Part shown: piece after piece, positions 36,535 to 46,016 of the stretch
How the letters are laid out: every line of letters starts with the position of its first letter
Numbering within the stretch: position 1 is the stretch's first letter
Source: Roseicella aerolata
GTDB taxonomy: Bacteria > Pseudomonadota > Alphaproteobacteria > Acetobacterales > Acetobacteraceae
DNA length: 64,000 bases
Reading direction: 5' to 3'
Assembly: GCF_020523605.1 (NCBI RefSeq)
Contig: NZ_JAJAQI010000010.1
Span: 1 to 64,000, forward strand
Translations under genes and position numbers: made by a program
Notes under the pieces: model-generated
The model's database searches: none
Told to the model about the DNA's origin: nothing
What the model saw: the letters and a program-made list of their open reading frames with translations, nothing else

Positions 36535-37560
36535 CTACTCCACCTTCGCGCCGCTGCGGCGCACGACATCGGCCCATTTCTCCCGCTCGGCCGCGAGGAA
36601 GGTCTCGAACCCCTCCGGTGAGCTGCCGCCATCCGGCGTCAGGCTCGGCAGGTCGGCGCCGAGTTCCGCCATGCGGCTGCGGAAGGCCGGATCCCTGGCC
36701 ACCGCATCCACCTCCCGGCCCAGCCGGGCGATGACCGGCTTCGGCGTCGCCGCGGGGGCGAGCAGGCCGAACCAGGCCGTCGCCTCGAAGCCGGCGATCC
36801 CGGCCTCCTGCATCGTCGGCACGTCCGGCAGCACGGCGCTGCGCGCCGCGCCGGTGGTCGCCAGCGCCCGCAGCTTGCCATCGCGGATGAAGGGCAGGGC
36901 GGAGGGGATGTTGTCCATCCCAAGCTCCACCCGCCCCGCCATCAGCTCCGTCAGCATGGGGGCGCTGCCGCGATAGGGCACATGGGTCATCCGCACGCCG
37001 GCCTGCAGGGCAAAGAGCTCCGTGCAGATATGCGGGGAGGAGCCGATGCCGGCGGTGCCGTAGTTCAGCCCGCCCGGGCGCTGCTTCGCCAGGGCGACCA
37101 ACTCGGCCACGCTCTGCACCGGCAGGGAGGGCGGGACCATCAGCACGTTCGGCACGCGCGACAGCAGCCCGACCGCGGCCAGGTCGCCCGGCTTGTAGGG
37201 CATGCGGTCGCCATAGACGGCGAAGTTGATCGCGCCGGTGCCGATGGTGGTGAGCAGCAGGGTGTAGCCGTCCGGCTCGGCGCGGGCGACGAATTCGGCG
37301 CCGACATTGCCGCCCGCGCCCGGCCGGTTCTCCACCACCACCGGCTGGCCGAGCCGGGCGGAGAGCCGCTCCGCCGCCAGCCGCCCGGTCAGGTCGGTGG
37401 TACCGGCCGGGGTGAAGGGAATGACGATGCGCAGCGGGCGGGAGGGAAAACCCTCCTGCGCCCGGCCGGGCAGCGGCAGCGCCAGCAGCGGCGCCGCCAG
37501 CGCCGCGCGGCGGGTGAGGCCGCGGCGGCCCCCGTCGCCGCGGCCGGCGCGCGCGCTCAT
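36535..37560 (-). CDS. Bug/TctC family solute receptor (array member 2)
   Basis: Exported receptor (341 aa) with a longer N-terminus (MSARAGRGDGGRRGLTRRAA) before the hydrophobic signal. Family motifs: IVIPFTPAGTTDLTGRLAAE, VVENRPGAGGNVGAEFVARA, HVPYRGSAPMLTELMAGRVE. Its ATG overlaps the stop of member 1 by four bases (ATGA), which implies translational coupling. Confidence 0.88.
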   Translation of the reverse strand: MSARAGRGDGGRRGLTRRAALAAPLLALPLPGRAQEGFPSRPLRIVIPFTPAGTTDLTGRLAAERLSARLGQPVVVENRPGAGGNVGAEFVARAEPDGYTLLLTTIGTGAINFAVYGDRMPYKPGDLAAVGLLSRVPNVLMVPPSLPVQSVAELVALAKQRPGGLNYGTAGIGSSPHICTELFALQAGVRMTHVPYRGSAPMLTELMAGRVELGMDNIPSALPFIRDGKLRALATTGAARSAVLPDVPTMQEAGIAGFEATAWFGLLAPAATPKPVIARLGREVDAVARDPAFRSRMAELGADLPSLTPDGGSSPEGFETFLAAEREKWADVVRRSGAKVE

Positions 37561-38549
37561 TCGACCGTCGCCCCGGATTTGCGCACCACCTCGGTCCATT
37601 TGGCGATCTCGGCGCGAACGAAGGCCTCGAAGGTCTCCGGGGTGGTGCCGCCATCTGGCGTCAGGCCGGGCAGCATGCCGCCGAGATCGGTGATCCTCGC
37701 GCGCGTCTCCGGCTCCTTCACCACGGCGTCGATCTCGGCGCCCAGCCGGTCGATGATCGGCTTCGGCGTCTTCGCCGGCGCCTGCACGCCGAACCATGCG
37801 GTCGCCTGCACGCCGGGGAAGCCCGCTTCCGCCGTGGTCGGGACATCCGGCAGGGCGGGGGAGCGCGTCGCGGTCGTGACGGCGAGCGGACGCAGCCGGC
37901 CGTCCCGCAGATGGCCGATGACGGAGGGCAGGTTGTCCACCGCCACCTCGATCCGCCCCGCGATCACCTCCTGCAGCATGGGGCCGGAGCCGCGATAGGG
38001 CACGTGCAGCATGTCGATGCCGGCGACGGTCTTCAGCAACTCCCCGGTGAGGTGCAGCGAGGTGCCGGCGCCCGAGCTGCCGTGGTTCAGCTTGCCCGGT
38101 CGCGCCTTGGCATAGTCCACCAGCTCCTTGAGCGTCTTCACCGGCAGGTCGTTGGTGACGAAGATCGCGTTCGGCACCTGCAGCATCAGCCCGGCATGGG
38201 CGAAGTCCTCCGGCTTGTAGGGCATCCGCGCGCCGTAGAGGCTGTAGTTGATGGCGCCGGAGGACACGGTGCACATCAGCAGCGTGTAGCCGTCCGGCTC
38301 CGCCTTCGCGACCGCGTCCGAGCCGACATTGCCGCCGGCGCCGGGCCGATTCTCCACGATCACCTGCTGGCCGAGGCGCTGGGTCAGCCGCTCCGCCAGG
38401 ATGCGGGCGGCGATGTCGGTGGTGCCGGCCGGGGTGAAGGGGACGATCAGCCGGATGGTGCGGTTCGGCCAGGCAGTGCCCTGGGCCCGGAGGGCGGGGG
38501 CGGCGAGCAGCGTGGCGCTGGCCGCGAGGGCGGCACGACGGGTGATCAT
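37557..38549 (-). CDS. Bug/TctC family solute receptor (array member 1)
   Basis: Exported receptor (330 aa): signal MITRRAALAASATLLAAPALRAQ, IRLIVPFTPAGTTDIAARIL, VENRPGAGGNVGSDAVAKA, HVPYRGSGPMLQEVIAGRIE. First intact gene of the minus-strand array, with a GGGAGAAC site a little far from ATG 38549. Downstream members probably depend on its promoter or on one in the remnant upstream. Confidence 0.88.
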   Translation of the reverse strand: MITRRAALAASATLLAAPALRAQGTAWPNRTIRLIVPFTPAGTTDIAARILAERLTQRLGQQVIVENRPGAGGNVGSDAVAKAEPDGYTLLMCTVSSGAINYSLYGARMPYKPEDFAHAGLMLQVPNAIFVTNDLPVKTLKELVDYAKARPGKLNHGSSGAGTSLHLTGELLKTVAGIDMLHVPYRGSGPMLQEVIAGRIEVAVDNLPSVIGHLRDGRLRPLAVTTATRSPALPDVPTTAEAGFPGVQATAWFGVQAPAKTPKPIIDRLGAEIDAVVKEPETRARITDLGGMLPGLTPDGGTTPETFEAFVRAEIAKWTEVVRKSGATVE

Positions 38550-38590
38550 GGCGTGGACGTTCTCCCGGTTAGGTCTGGCATGTTGGGATG

Positions 38591-38701
38591 CGCGGCGGCC
38601 CAGTCCACCGCGGCGGCCCATTTCTCGTTCCTGGCCTGTATAGAGACCATGAAGGCGGCGACCGGGCCGCCGGGCAGGGAGGGGGGCGGCAGGTCGGCCG
38701 C
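38591..38701 (-). pseudogene. Remnant of a Bug receptor C-terminus
   Basis: Read on the minus strand, AADLPPPSLPGG followed by AAFMVSIQARNEKWAAAV matches the end of the neighbouring receptors (GADLPSLTPDGG, then FETFLAAEREKWADVV). No N-terminal part is seen upstream. It looks like the tail of a fifth array member left by deletion. Confidence 0.55.
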
Positions 38702-39026
38702 CCCGTTGGAGGGAAAGGGGATGGGGCGTGGAGCGGGCCGCCGGTCCCGCGGAGGGTCCGGCAGCGCGGCATCCCGGCGCGGCAAGGCGGGCGCGGTGCA
38801 GGACGTCACCGCCAGCGCTGCGTGGCCCGGCATCCCCGGCTCTCCTCCCGCCTCCGGGGGAACTCCTGCCCCCCTGGACCGATCACATCCCGTTCCTGCC
38901 GCAACGACCAGGGGCTGACAAGGCTTGCCCTGGGCATTGCGCGGCCGGTAGGCAGCGCGCAGGTGAACCCGGTGCGCCGCGCATGACCTGCAAGGCGAGG
39001 ATCGGGGAAGACAGGGGCGCCGGCGG
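38702..39026. other. 325-bp intergenic region upstream of ndvA
   Basis: The stretch lies between the Bug remnant and the divergent ndvA gene and must hold the ndvA promoter. No gene, repeat copy or strong hairpin is recognised. Confidence 0.35.
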
Positions 39027-40811
39027 ATGCAACTGGTCAGGCTGTATGGACGGGTCCTGGGTCTTCTGAAGCCCGACAGATGGGTGGCGACCGGCCTGGG
39101 CATCGCCAATGTCGCGCTGGCCGGGCTGGTCTTCCTGGAGCCGGTCCTGTTCGGCCGGGTGATCGATGTCCTGACCCGCGCGGCCTTCATGACGCATGAG
39201 GCGGTCTGGGCCGAGGCGCTGACGCTGCTCGCTCTGTGGGCGGCGGTCGGCCTGTCGGGCATCGGCGCCAATGTCGCCGTCTCGCTGCTCTCGGACCGCA
39301 TGGCGCATCGCAACCGGCTGGCGGCGATGAGCCGGTATTTCGAGCATGTGCTCTCGCTGCCGCTGTCCTTCCACGGCGACATCCAGTCCGGACGGCTGAT
39401 GAAGGTGATGCTGGCCGGGACGGACAACCTGTTCAGCATCTGGCTGTCCTTCTTCCGCGACCACCTCTCGACCTTCATCGCCGCCATCATCCTGATGCCG
39501 CTGACGCTCGCCATGAACTGGCGGCTCGGCCTGCTGCTGGTCGGCCTGGTCGTGCTCTTCTCGGTGCTGACCACCCTCATCATCCGGAAGACCGAGACGG
39601 CGCAGCACCAGGTGGAGCGGTTCCAGAGCCAGCTCGCCGGCAATGCGCAGGACGCGCTGTCCAATGTCGTCGTGGTGCAGTCCTTCACTCGCCTCAACTC
39701 CGAGGCACGGATGTTCGGCGACATCGTGCGGCAGGTGCTGGACCACCAGTTCCCGGTGCTGAACTGGTGGGCCCTGGTCTCCGTGCTGACGCGCGCCGCC
39801 AGCACCATCACCACTATCTCCATCTTCGTGCTCGGCACCGTCCTGCACCTGGACGGCAAGGCGACGGTCGGCGAGATCGTCAGCTTCATGGGCTTCGCCA
39901 ACCTGGTGATCGGCAAGCTGGAGGCGGCGGTCGCCTTCCTCGCCCGCCTGGTCTTCCAGGCGCCGGCCGTCGCCGAGTTCTTCGAGGTGATGGATGCCCA
40001 GACCAGCGTGCCGGAGAAGCCGGGCGCGCTGGCCCTCGGCCGGGTGCAGGGGGAGGTCGCCTTCGAGGAGGTGGCCTTCGCCTATCCGGGCGGGCCGCGC
40101 ATCCTCTCGGACGTCTCCTTCCGCGCGCCGCCGGGGCGGACCCTGGCGCTGGTCGGCCAGACCGGCGCCGGCAAGTCCACCGCCATGGCGCTGCTGCAGC
40201 GCATGTGGGACCCGGTCAGCGGCCGCGTGACGATCGACGGCCACGACCTGCGCGACATCACCCTGCACAGCCTGCGGCAGAATATCGGCGTGGTCTTCCA
40301 GGAAAGCATGCTGTTCAACCGGACCATCCGGGACAATCTGCTGACCGGCCGGCCGGAGGCGACGCAGGAGGAGATCGAGCGCGCCTGCCAGATGGCCGAG
40401 GCGCATGACTTCATCCTCCGCCAGCCGCGCGGCTACGACACCATGGTGGGCGAGCGGGGGGTGAGCCTCTCGGGCGGCCAGCGCCAGCGCCTGGCGATCG
40501 CCCGCGCCCTGCTGAAGGACCCGCCCATCCTGATCCTGGACGAGGCGACCAGCGCGCTGGACGCCGCGACCGAGGCGCGGGTGCAGAAGGCGCTGAAGGC
40601 GCTGATGGCCGGCCGCACCACCTTCATCATCGCCCACCGCCTCTCCACCGTGCGCGACGCCGATGAGATCATGGTCTTCGATTCCGGCCAGATCGCGGAG
40701 CGCGGCACCTTCGACGCGCTGGTCCGCCAGGGCGGCCGCTTCGCCGAGCTGGTGCGGACGCAGCTGACCTCGGCCGAGCCGATGGCGGAGGCGGTGAAGG
40801 CGGCGGAGTAG
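39027..40811 (+). CDS. ndvA: Cyclic beta-1,2-glucan ABC exporter NdvA/ChvA
   Basis: Half-size ABC exporter (594 aa): six membrane helices (residues about 20-310) fused to an ATPase. Walker A is GQTGAGKST, the signature [15 protein letters not shown], Walker B ILILDEATSALD and the H-loop IAHRLSTVRDAD. The membrane part, with LPLSFHGDIQSGRLMKVMLA, FFRDHLSTFIAAIILMPL and HLDGKATVGEIVSFMGFANL, is specific to NdvA/ChvA glucan exporters. No glucan synthase (NdvB) gene is present in the window. Confidence 0.88.
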   Translation: MQLVRLYGRVLGLLKPDRWVATGLGIANVALAGLVFLEPVLFGRVIDVLTRAAFMTHEAVWAEALTLLALWAAVGLSGIGANVAVSLLSDRMAHRNRLAAMSRYFEHVLSLPLSFHGDIQSGRLMKVMLAGTDNLFSIWLSFFRDHLSTFIAAIILMPLTLAMNWRLGLLLVGLVVLFSVLTTLIIRKTETAQHQVERFQSQLAGNAQDALSNVVVVQSFTRLNSEARMFGDIVRQVLDHQFPVLNWWALVSVLTRAASTITTISIFVLGTVLHLDGKATVGEIVSFMGFANLVIGKLEAAVAFLARLVFQAPAVAEFFEVMDAQTSVPEKPGALALGRVQGEVAFEEVAFAYPGGPRILSDVSFRAPPGRTLALVGQTGAGKSTAMALLQRMWDPVSGRVTIDGHDLRDITLHSLRQNIGVVFQESMLFNRTIRDNLLTGRPEATQEEIERACQMAEAHDFILRQPRGYDTMVGERGVSLSGGQRQRLAIARALLKDPPILILDEATSALDAATEARVQKALKALMAGRTTFIIAHRLSTVRDADEIMVFDSGQIAERGTFDALVRQGGRFAELVRTQLTSAEPMAEAVKAAE

Positions 40812-40949
40812 TCCAGCCGGAGCCGGTATGACGCGGTTGCGAGGAGGCTTTTCCTTGCAACCGCACGGCCCGGTGTCGCAGCCTTCCCGCCACGGCCAGG
40901 GCAGGGCGGCTCGATGCCGCGCCGGCCCGCCGGCCGGGGAGGGCGGCGC

Positions 40950-41387
40950 ATGATCATCGGCTCGATCCTGAAGACCAAGGGCTCCGAGGTGTTCTCGGTC
41001 GGGCCCGAGGACACCATCCTCTCCGTCGCGCGGAGCCTGACCGAGCGCCGGATCGGCGCGGCGCTGGTGCGCGATGCCGGCGGCGCCCTGCTCGGCATCA
41101 TCAGCGAGCGCGACATCGTCGGCGGCATGGCCTCGCACGGGCCCGGCACCACCGGCCTGAAGGTCGAGGAGTTCATGACCCGCGACCTCGTCACCGTGAC
41201 GCCGCAGACGCATGTGACCCATGCCCTGGCGCTGATTACCCACCGCCGGGTACGCCACCTGCCGGTCCTGGACGGCGAGGGCAGGCTCTGCGGCATGGTC
41301 TCGATCGGCGATCTGGTGAAGGCGCGGATCGACGAGGCGGAACAGGAGGCCGAGGCCCTGAAAGCCTATGTGGCGGCCGCGGGCTGA
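40950..41387 (+). CDS. CBS-pair domain protein
   Basis: A 145-residue protein consisting of two CBS domains: residues about 8-65 (VFSVGPEDTILSVARSLTE, GIISERDIVGG) and about 75-130 (FMTRDLVTVTPQTHVTHAL, GMVSIGDLVKARI). Such proteins bind adenosyl ligands and act as energy sensors. ATG 40950 follows GGGGAGGG. The C-terminal Glu/Ala-rich helix is common in this group. Confidence 0.88.
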   Translation: MIIGSILKTKGSEVFSVGPEDTILSVARSLTERRIGAALVRDAGGALLGIISERDIVGGMASHGPGTTGLKVEEFMTRDLVTVTPQTHVTHALALITHRRVRHLPVLDGEGRLCGMVSIGDLVKARIDEAEQEAEALKAYVAAAG

Positions 41388-41491
41388 ACCGCCGCAGGCG
41401 ACGACAGCGCGCCCGCAGGCTTGACCTGCCGCAAGGACGAAGCGGGAGCGGCGTGGTCCGATCCTTCCGACCCGAGATCGGAGGGAGTCAC

Positions 41492-41758
41492 GTGAACCAC
41501 CACCACCGCAAGGTCCTGCACGCGCTGTTCAGCCACCCCATCAGCGCCAACCTCGACCCGAAGCATGTCCAGGCGGCGCTGCAGGATCTGGGCGCCGAGG
41601 TCTCGCATGGCGGGCATGGCCAGATCATCGTGAAGCTGAACGGCCACACCCAGGGCTTCCATGACAGCCGCCACAGCCTCTCGAAGGAGGAGGTGGGGGC
41701 GCTACGGAAGTTCCTGACCGCGGCCGGCGTCGATCCGGCGCGCGATCTGCCGCTGTAG
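41492..41758 (+). CDS. Small conserved protein, HicA-like
   Basis: An 88-residue protein: VNHHHRKVLHALFSHPISAN, a GHGQIIVKLNGH segment and a C-terminal SLSKEEVGALRKFLTAAG. The pattern resembles a family of proteobacterial proteins with the HicA/double-stranded-RNA-binding-like fold. No HicB-type antitoxin is next to it, so a toxin role is not supported. The GTG start at 41492 has a perfect GGAGGGAG site. Confidence 0.7.
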   Translation: MNHHHRKVLHALFSHPISANLDPKHVQAALQDLGAEVSHGGHGQIIVKLNGHTQGFHDSRHSLSKEEVGALRKFLTAAGVDPARDLPL

Positions 41759-41878
41759 CGAATCCCGGCGGGCCGGCCTGGCGCATGGCGGCGCCGGGCT
41801 GGCCCGCGGCACGGGGCTTGCCCGGCCGGCCGCAGCCGCGCATTCATCGCGCCGGAGCAAGATCCGGGAGCCCTGCCC

Positions 41879-42856
41879 ATGCCCTTCACCCGTCGTGCCG
41901 CGCTCGCGGCGCCTGGCATCCTCGCCCTCTCCGGCGCCGCGCGCGCGCAGACGCGCTGGCAGATGGCGACCCCCTATCCGGACGGGAACTTCCACACCCG
42001 CAACATCCGCGAATTCACCGCCGATATCGAGCAGGCAACGGGCGGGAAGCTGGCCGTCACCATCCACAGCAACGCCTCCCTGCTGCCGATGCCGCAGATC
42101 AAGCGCGGCGTGCAGACGGGGCAGGTGCAGATGGGCGAGATCCTGCTCGCGGCCTATTCGAACGAGGACACCTTCCTCGAGGTCGATTCGCTGCCCTTCC
42201 TGGTGCCCGATCTCGACGGCGCGCGGAAGCTCGCCGGCCTGCAGCGCCCCTATCTCGAGACCCGCTTCGCCCGGCAGGGCCTCTCGCTGCTCTATACCGT
42301 GGGCTGGCCGGCGGCCGGCTTCTACACCCAGGCGCCGATCACCAGCCTGGAGATGTTCAGGGGCAGCCGCTTCCGCACCTTCAGCCCGCTGACCAACCGC
42401 TTCGCCGCGCTGATTCAGGCCAACCCGGTGCAGGTGCAGCAGGCCGAACTCGCCCAGGCCTTCGCCACCGGCATCGCCACCGCCATGGTCACCAGCGCGC
42501 AGACCGGCGTCGATACCTCCGCCTGGGACTATGCCAAGGTCTTCACGCCGGTGAACTTCTCCATGACCAAGAATGCCGTGCTGGTCTCCCGCCGGGCGCT
42601 GGAGGGCCTGCCGGCCGATCTGCAGCAGGCGGTCCTGGCCGCGGCGCGCCGGGCGGAGGACCGCGGCTGGCGCCAGGCGAAGGAGGCGCAGGACGCCGCC
42701 CAGGCCCGGCTGGCGGAGAAGGGGATGGTGATCGGCGACGTCCCGCCCGAGGTCATGGCGGGGCTGCGGCAGGTCGGCGCCACCATGGCGGAGGAATGGG
42801 TCGGCCGCGCCGGGGAGGATGGCCGCAAGCTGCTGGACGCGCTGCGGGCCGGATAG
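41879..42856 (+). CDS. dctP: TRAP transporter substrate-binding protein DctP
   Basis: Periplasmic receptor (325 aa) of the DctP family: signal MPFTRRAALAAPGILALSGAARAQ, then WQMATPYPDGNFHTRNIREF, the conserved Arg region in FRGSRFRTFSPLTNRF that usually binds a carboxylate, and a C-terminal helix. First gene of a DctPQM set. The ligand is probably an organic acid. Confidence 0.87.
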   Translation: MPFTRRAALAAPGILALSGAARAQTRWQMATPYPDGNFHTRNIREFTADIEQATGGKLAVTIHSNASLLPMPQIKRGVQTGQVQMGEILLAAYSNEDTFLEVDSLPFLVPDLDGARKLAGLQRPYLETRFARQGLSLLYTVGWPAAGFYTQAPITSLEMFRGSRFRTFSPLTNRFAALIQANPVQVQQAELAQAFATGIATAMVTSAQTGVDTSAWDYAKVFTPVNFSMTKNAVLVSRRALEGLPADLQQAVLAAARRAEDRGWRQAKEAQDAAQARLAEKGMVIGDVPPEVMAGLRQVGATMAEEWVGRAGEDGRKLLDALRAG

Positions 42857-42868
42857 ACCCGATCGCCG

Positions 42869-42897
42869 GGCGCCCGGCGCCAGGAGGGCCGGGCGCC
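42869..42897 (+). other. Stem-loop after dctP
   Basis: GGCGCCCGGC at 42869-42878 pairs perfectly with GCCGGGCGCC at 42888-42897. It lies 12 bases after the dctP stop in a 222-bp gap before dctQ. As with the ugpB hairpin, it may stabilise the receptor mRNA or limit read-through to the membrane genes. Confidence 0.55.
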
Positions 42898-43078
42898 TCG
42901 CAGCGCGGCAGTGCCTGCCCAAGCGGTTGGCAGCGGCCGTCGCGCCGCGCCGCTTCGCGCCGGGAGGCCCCCTTGCGTCCCCGTGACGGCGCAGCGCATG
43001 GTCGGGGGAACAGGACCGAAGGGGGCTTCCCGCATGCCAACCACCCGCCGCGCCGCGGCCTGCCGGGCTGCCTGACGC

Positions 43079-43612
43079 ATGCGCCGGCTGCTTGATGCGC
43101 TCTACGCCGCCGGCGCGGGCCTCGCCGCGCTGTCGCTGCTGACGATCTTCCTCGTCATGATGGCCCAGGTCGTGATGCGGGAGATGCGCCTGCAACTGCC
43201 CGCGGCGGACGACATCAGCGCCTATCTCTGCGTCGCCACCACCTTCTTCGCCCTTGCCGCCACCTTCCGCCGCGGCGAGCTGATCCGGGTCAGCATGGGG
43301 ATCGGCCGCCTGCGCGGCGGCCCGCGCCGGGTGATGGAGGGCCTGGTGCTGGTCCTGGCCGCCGGCATCATGGCCTATGTCACCCGCTGGACCTTCGAGG
43401 ACATGCTCTTCTCCTGGCAGATCGAGGAAGTGGCGCAGGGCACGGTGGCCATCCCGCTCTGGATTCCGAAGCTGTCCATGCCGCTCGGCGCCGGCCTGCT
43501 GCTGGTGGCGATCCTGGACGAGCTGGTGGCGGTCCTGCGCGGCGCGACGCCATCCTATGCGGCGGCGGCCGAGCAGCGCGCCGCGGCCGGCGACTTCTCG
43601 GTGGAGTCCTGA
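43079..43612 (+). CDS. dctQ: TRAP transporter small membrane subunit DctQ
   Basis: A 177-residue protein with four membrane helices. The family signature region VVMREMRLQLPAADDISAYL is followed by ATTFFALAATFRRGELIRV. It ends three bases before dctM, so the two are coupled. Confidence 0.87.
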   Translation: MRRLLDALYAAGAGLAALSLLTIFLVMMAQVVMREMRLQLPAADDISAYLCVATTFFALAATFRRGELIRVSMGIGRLRGGPRRVMEGLVLVLAAGIMAYVTRWTFEDMLFSWQIEEVAQGTVAIPLWIPKLSMPLGAGLLLVAILDELVAVLRGATPSYAAAAEQRAAAGDFSVES

Positions 43613-43615
43613 GCG

Positions 43616-44920
43616 ATGGACCTCCTCACCTTCGGCCTGCTGCTGCTCGTGCTGCTCTGCCTCCTGCTCGGCGCCGGGCTCTGGATCGCGATGTCGCTCG
43701 CCGCGGTCGGCTATGTGGCGATGGCCGCCGTCCACCCGACGCCGGGCCTCTTCCTCGCCTCGGCCTTCTGGGAATCGACCGGGTCCTGGACGCTCGCGGC
43801 CCTGCCGATGTTCGTCTGGATGGGCGAGATCCTGTTCCGCACCAGGCTCTCGGAGGAGCTGTTCAACGGCCTCGCCCCCTGGATGCGGCGCGTTCCGGGG
43901 CGGCTGCTGCATGTGAACATCCTGGCCTGCGGCATCTTCGGCGCCGTCTCCGGCTCCTCGGCGGCGACCTGCGCCACCATCTCGAAGATCGCGCTGCCCG
44001 AGTTGAAGCGCCGCGGCTATGACGAGCGCACGGCGATCGGCAGCCTCGCCACCTCGGGCACGCTCGGCATCCTGATCCCGCCCTCCATCATCATGGTGGT
44101 CTATGCGGTCGCGGCCGAGGTCTCGATCATCCGGGTCTTCATCGCCGGCTTCATCCCCGGGCTGATGGTGATGGGGCTGTTCAGCCTCTACATCATCGTC
44201 TGGGCGCTGCTGAACCCGGCGAAGCAGCCGGCGCCCGAACCGCGCATGAGCCTCCTCGCCAAGCTGCGGCAGAGCGCGCAGCTGATCCCCTGCCTGCTGC
44301 TCATCGCCGGCGTCATCGGCAGCATGGTGATGGGCTTCGCCACCGCGACCGAGGCTGCCGCCTTCGGCGTGCTGGGGAGCCTGATCATGGCCGCGCTGAC
44401 TGGCAGCCTGACCTGGCACAATTTCATCGACAGCCTGGCCGCGGCCACCCGCACCTCCTGCATGATCATGTTCATCCTGGCCGGCGCCGCCTTCCTGACC
44501 AAGGCGATGGCGCTGACCGGCATCCCGGCGGCGCTGGCCCAGGGCGTGGCCGCGCTGGACCTCGGGCCCTACGGCCTCATCGCCATCCTGACACTGGTCT
44601 ATATCGCGCTCGGCACCTCGCTCGACGGCGTCTCGATGATCGTGCTCACCACCTCCATCGTCATCCCGCTGGTGCAGGCCGCGGGCTTCGACCTGATCTG
44701 GTTCGGCATCTTCATCGTGCTGCTGGTGGAGATCGCCCAGATCACCCCGCCGGTCGGCTTCAATCTTTTCGTCATGCAGACCATGACCGGGCGGGAACAG
44801 GGGGAGGTCGCGCTGGCCTCGCTGCCCTTCTTCCTGATGCTGGTGGTCACGGTCGCGCTCTGCACCCTCTTCCCGGTGACGCTGGTCACCGGGCTGCCGG
44901 AACTGCTGCTGGCGCAGTAG
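43616..44920 (+). CDS. dctM: TRAP transporter large membrane subunit DctM
   Basis: Large permease (434 aa) with about twelve hydrophobic segments. GAVSGSSAATCATISKIALP, GTLGILIPPSIIMVVYAV and ITPPVGFNLFVMQ are DctM hallmarks. It completes a sodium- or proton-coupled TRAP system with the two genes before it. Confidence 0.9.
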   Translation: MDLLTFGLLLLVLLCLLLGAGLWIAMSLAAVGYVAMAAVHPTPGLFLASAFWESTGSWTLAALPMFVWMGEILFRTRLSEELFNGLAPWMRRVPGRLLHVNILACGIFGAVSGSSAATCATISKIALPELKRRGYDERTAIGSLATSGTLGILIPPSIIMVVYAVAAEVSIIRVFIAGFIPGLMVMGLFSLYIIVWALLNPAKQPAPEPRMSLLAKLRQSAQLIPCLLLIAGVIGSMVMGFATATEAAAFGVLGSLIMAALTGSLTWHNFIDSLAAATRTSCMIMFILAGAAFLTKAMALTGIPAALAQGVAALDLGPYGLIAILTLVYIALGTSLDGVSMIVLTTSIVIPLVQAAGFDLIWFGIFIVLLVEIAQITPPVGFNLFVMQTMTGREQGEVALASLPFFLMLVVTVALCTLFPVTLVTGLPELLLAQ

Positions 44921-45055
44921 TACCGGCGGAGCAAAGCCTGGCCCGCGGCCACCGCCCGTGCGGCGAAGCCATGCGGGCATAGGTGGGCAGGAAGGTGAAA
45001 CCTTCCTGCGCGTAGCACGAAGGGGGCGCCGGCGCCCGGCCGGCGCCCGCGCTTC

Positions 45056-45876
45056 TCAGCGCACCGGGGCGGCGGGCGCCGAGGAGCCGGACGGGGTGGT
45101 GGCGCTGGACCCCGTCGTCGCCGGCCCGGTGCCCGCCGCCGGCGCGGTGGAGGTGCCGGTCCCGGCGGTCGAGCCGACATTGCCGACGCCGCTCGCGCCC
45201 GTGCCGCCCACGCCGCCGGTGCCGCCGGAGGCGGTCGGGCCGGTGTTGGTCATGCCCGTGCCCGTGCCCGTGCCCGTGCCGCCGGCAGCGGCCGGGCTGG
45301 TGTTCGCCGTCGTGCCGGTGCGGGTATCCGTGCCGACCATGCCGCCACCCATATAGGCGCGGTCACGCTCGCTCCCTGCGGTGCCGGTGGTGCTCAGGTT
45401 GAGCGCCTGCCGCGTCTCCGCATTCAGTCGGCCAGTGGCCTCCAGGTTGTTGGCGCGCGGAAGTCCCGGACGGCGCTCGCGGTCTGCGGGCCCCAGACGC
45501 CGTCCACCGCCACATTGTGGCCGCGCTCGCGCAACTCGCGCTGCGCCTCGCGGACCGAAGCGCCGCTCCGGCCGGTGCGGCCGGCCGTGCGGCCGCTTTC
45601 GCCGATATCCGTGCCCGGAACCCGCGCTTCCGGGTTGCTCCAGGGCGGCCGGCCGAGATTGACGTCGCTTGGGGAGGTGGTCGCGCCGGCCACGGCCCCC
45701 GCGCCGCCACCGATGGCAGCCCCTGCCAGCGCGCCGACCGGACCGCCCAGCGCCCCGATCCCCGCGCCGGTGGCAGCGCCGGCCGCGGCGCCGCCCGTGG
45801 TGCGGTCCGTCGTATTGGTGCCGCAAGCGGCAAGGGTCGCGGCCAGGGCCGCGGCACCGACCAGTGTGCGAATCAT
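45056..45876 (-). pseudogene. PG-binding glycine-zipper lipoprotein, frameshifted
   Basis: From ATG 45876 (strong AAGGAGG site) the protein has a lipoprotein signal MIRTLVGAAALAATLAACG, a glycine zipper (GAGIGALGGPVGALAGAAIG) and a peptidoglycan-binding domain ending GVWGPQTASAVRDF. The frame then runs out. In the next frame the sequence continues exactly as expected: RANNLEATGRLNAETRQALN and a Thr/Gly/Pro-rich tail to 45056. One base is missing at about 45458-45462: the family motif DFQRANN would need CAG where only CG is present. It is either a broken gene or a sequencing error. Confidence 0.78.
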
Positions 45877-46016
45877 CGTCGCCTCCTTGTCGTTCGGCGG
45901 GCGATCCATGGCCGTGCTGATGGAGCCGGCCCTCGCCTGCCCGCGCCGACCGGAACGCCCCCGCGCCGATCCGGTTGCGCGGAGGTCCGGCCGGGTATGG
46001 AACGTCCCGGTGAGGG

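Noticed and set aside
41492-41758. A HicAB toxin-antitoxin module
   Set aside because: No HicB-like gene lies on either side, and the catalytic context of a HicA toxin is not clear.
41702-44980. A 1092-codon antisense frame over the DctPQM genes
   Set aside because: Its composition (runs of His, Gln, Asp and Arg without a fold) is that of an antisense shadow of strong genes on the other strand.
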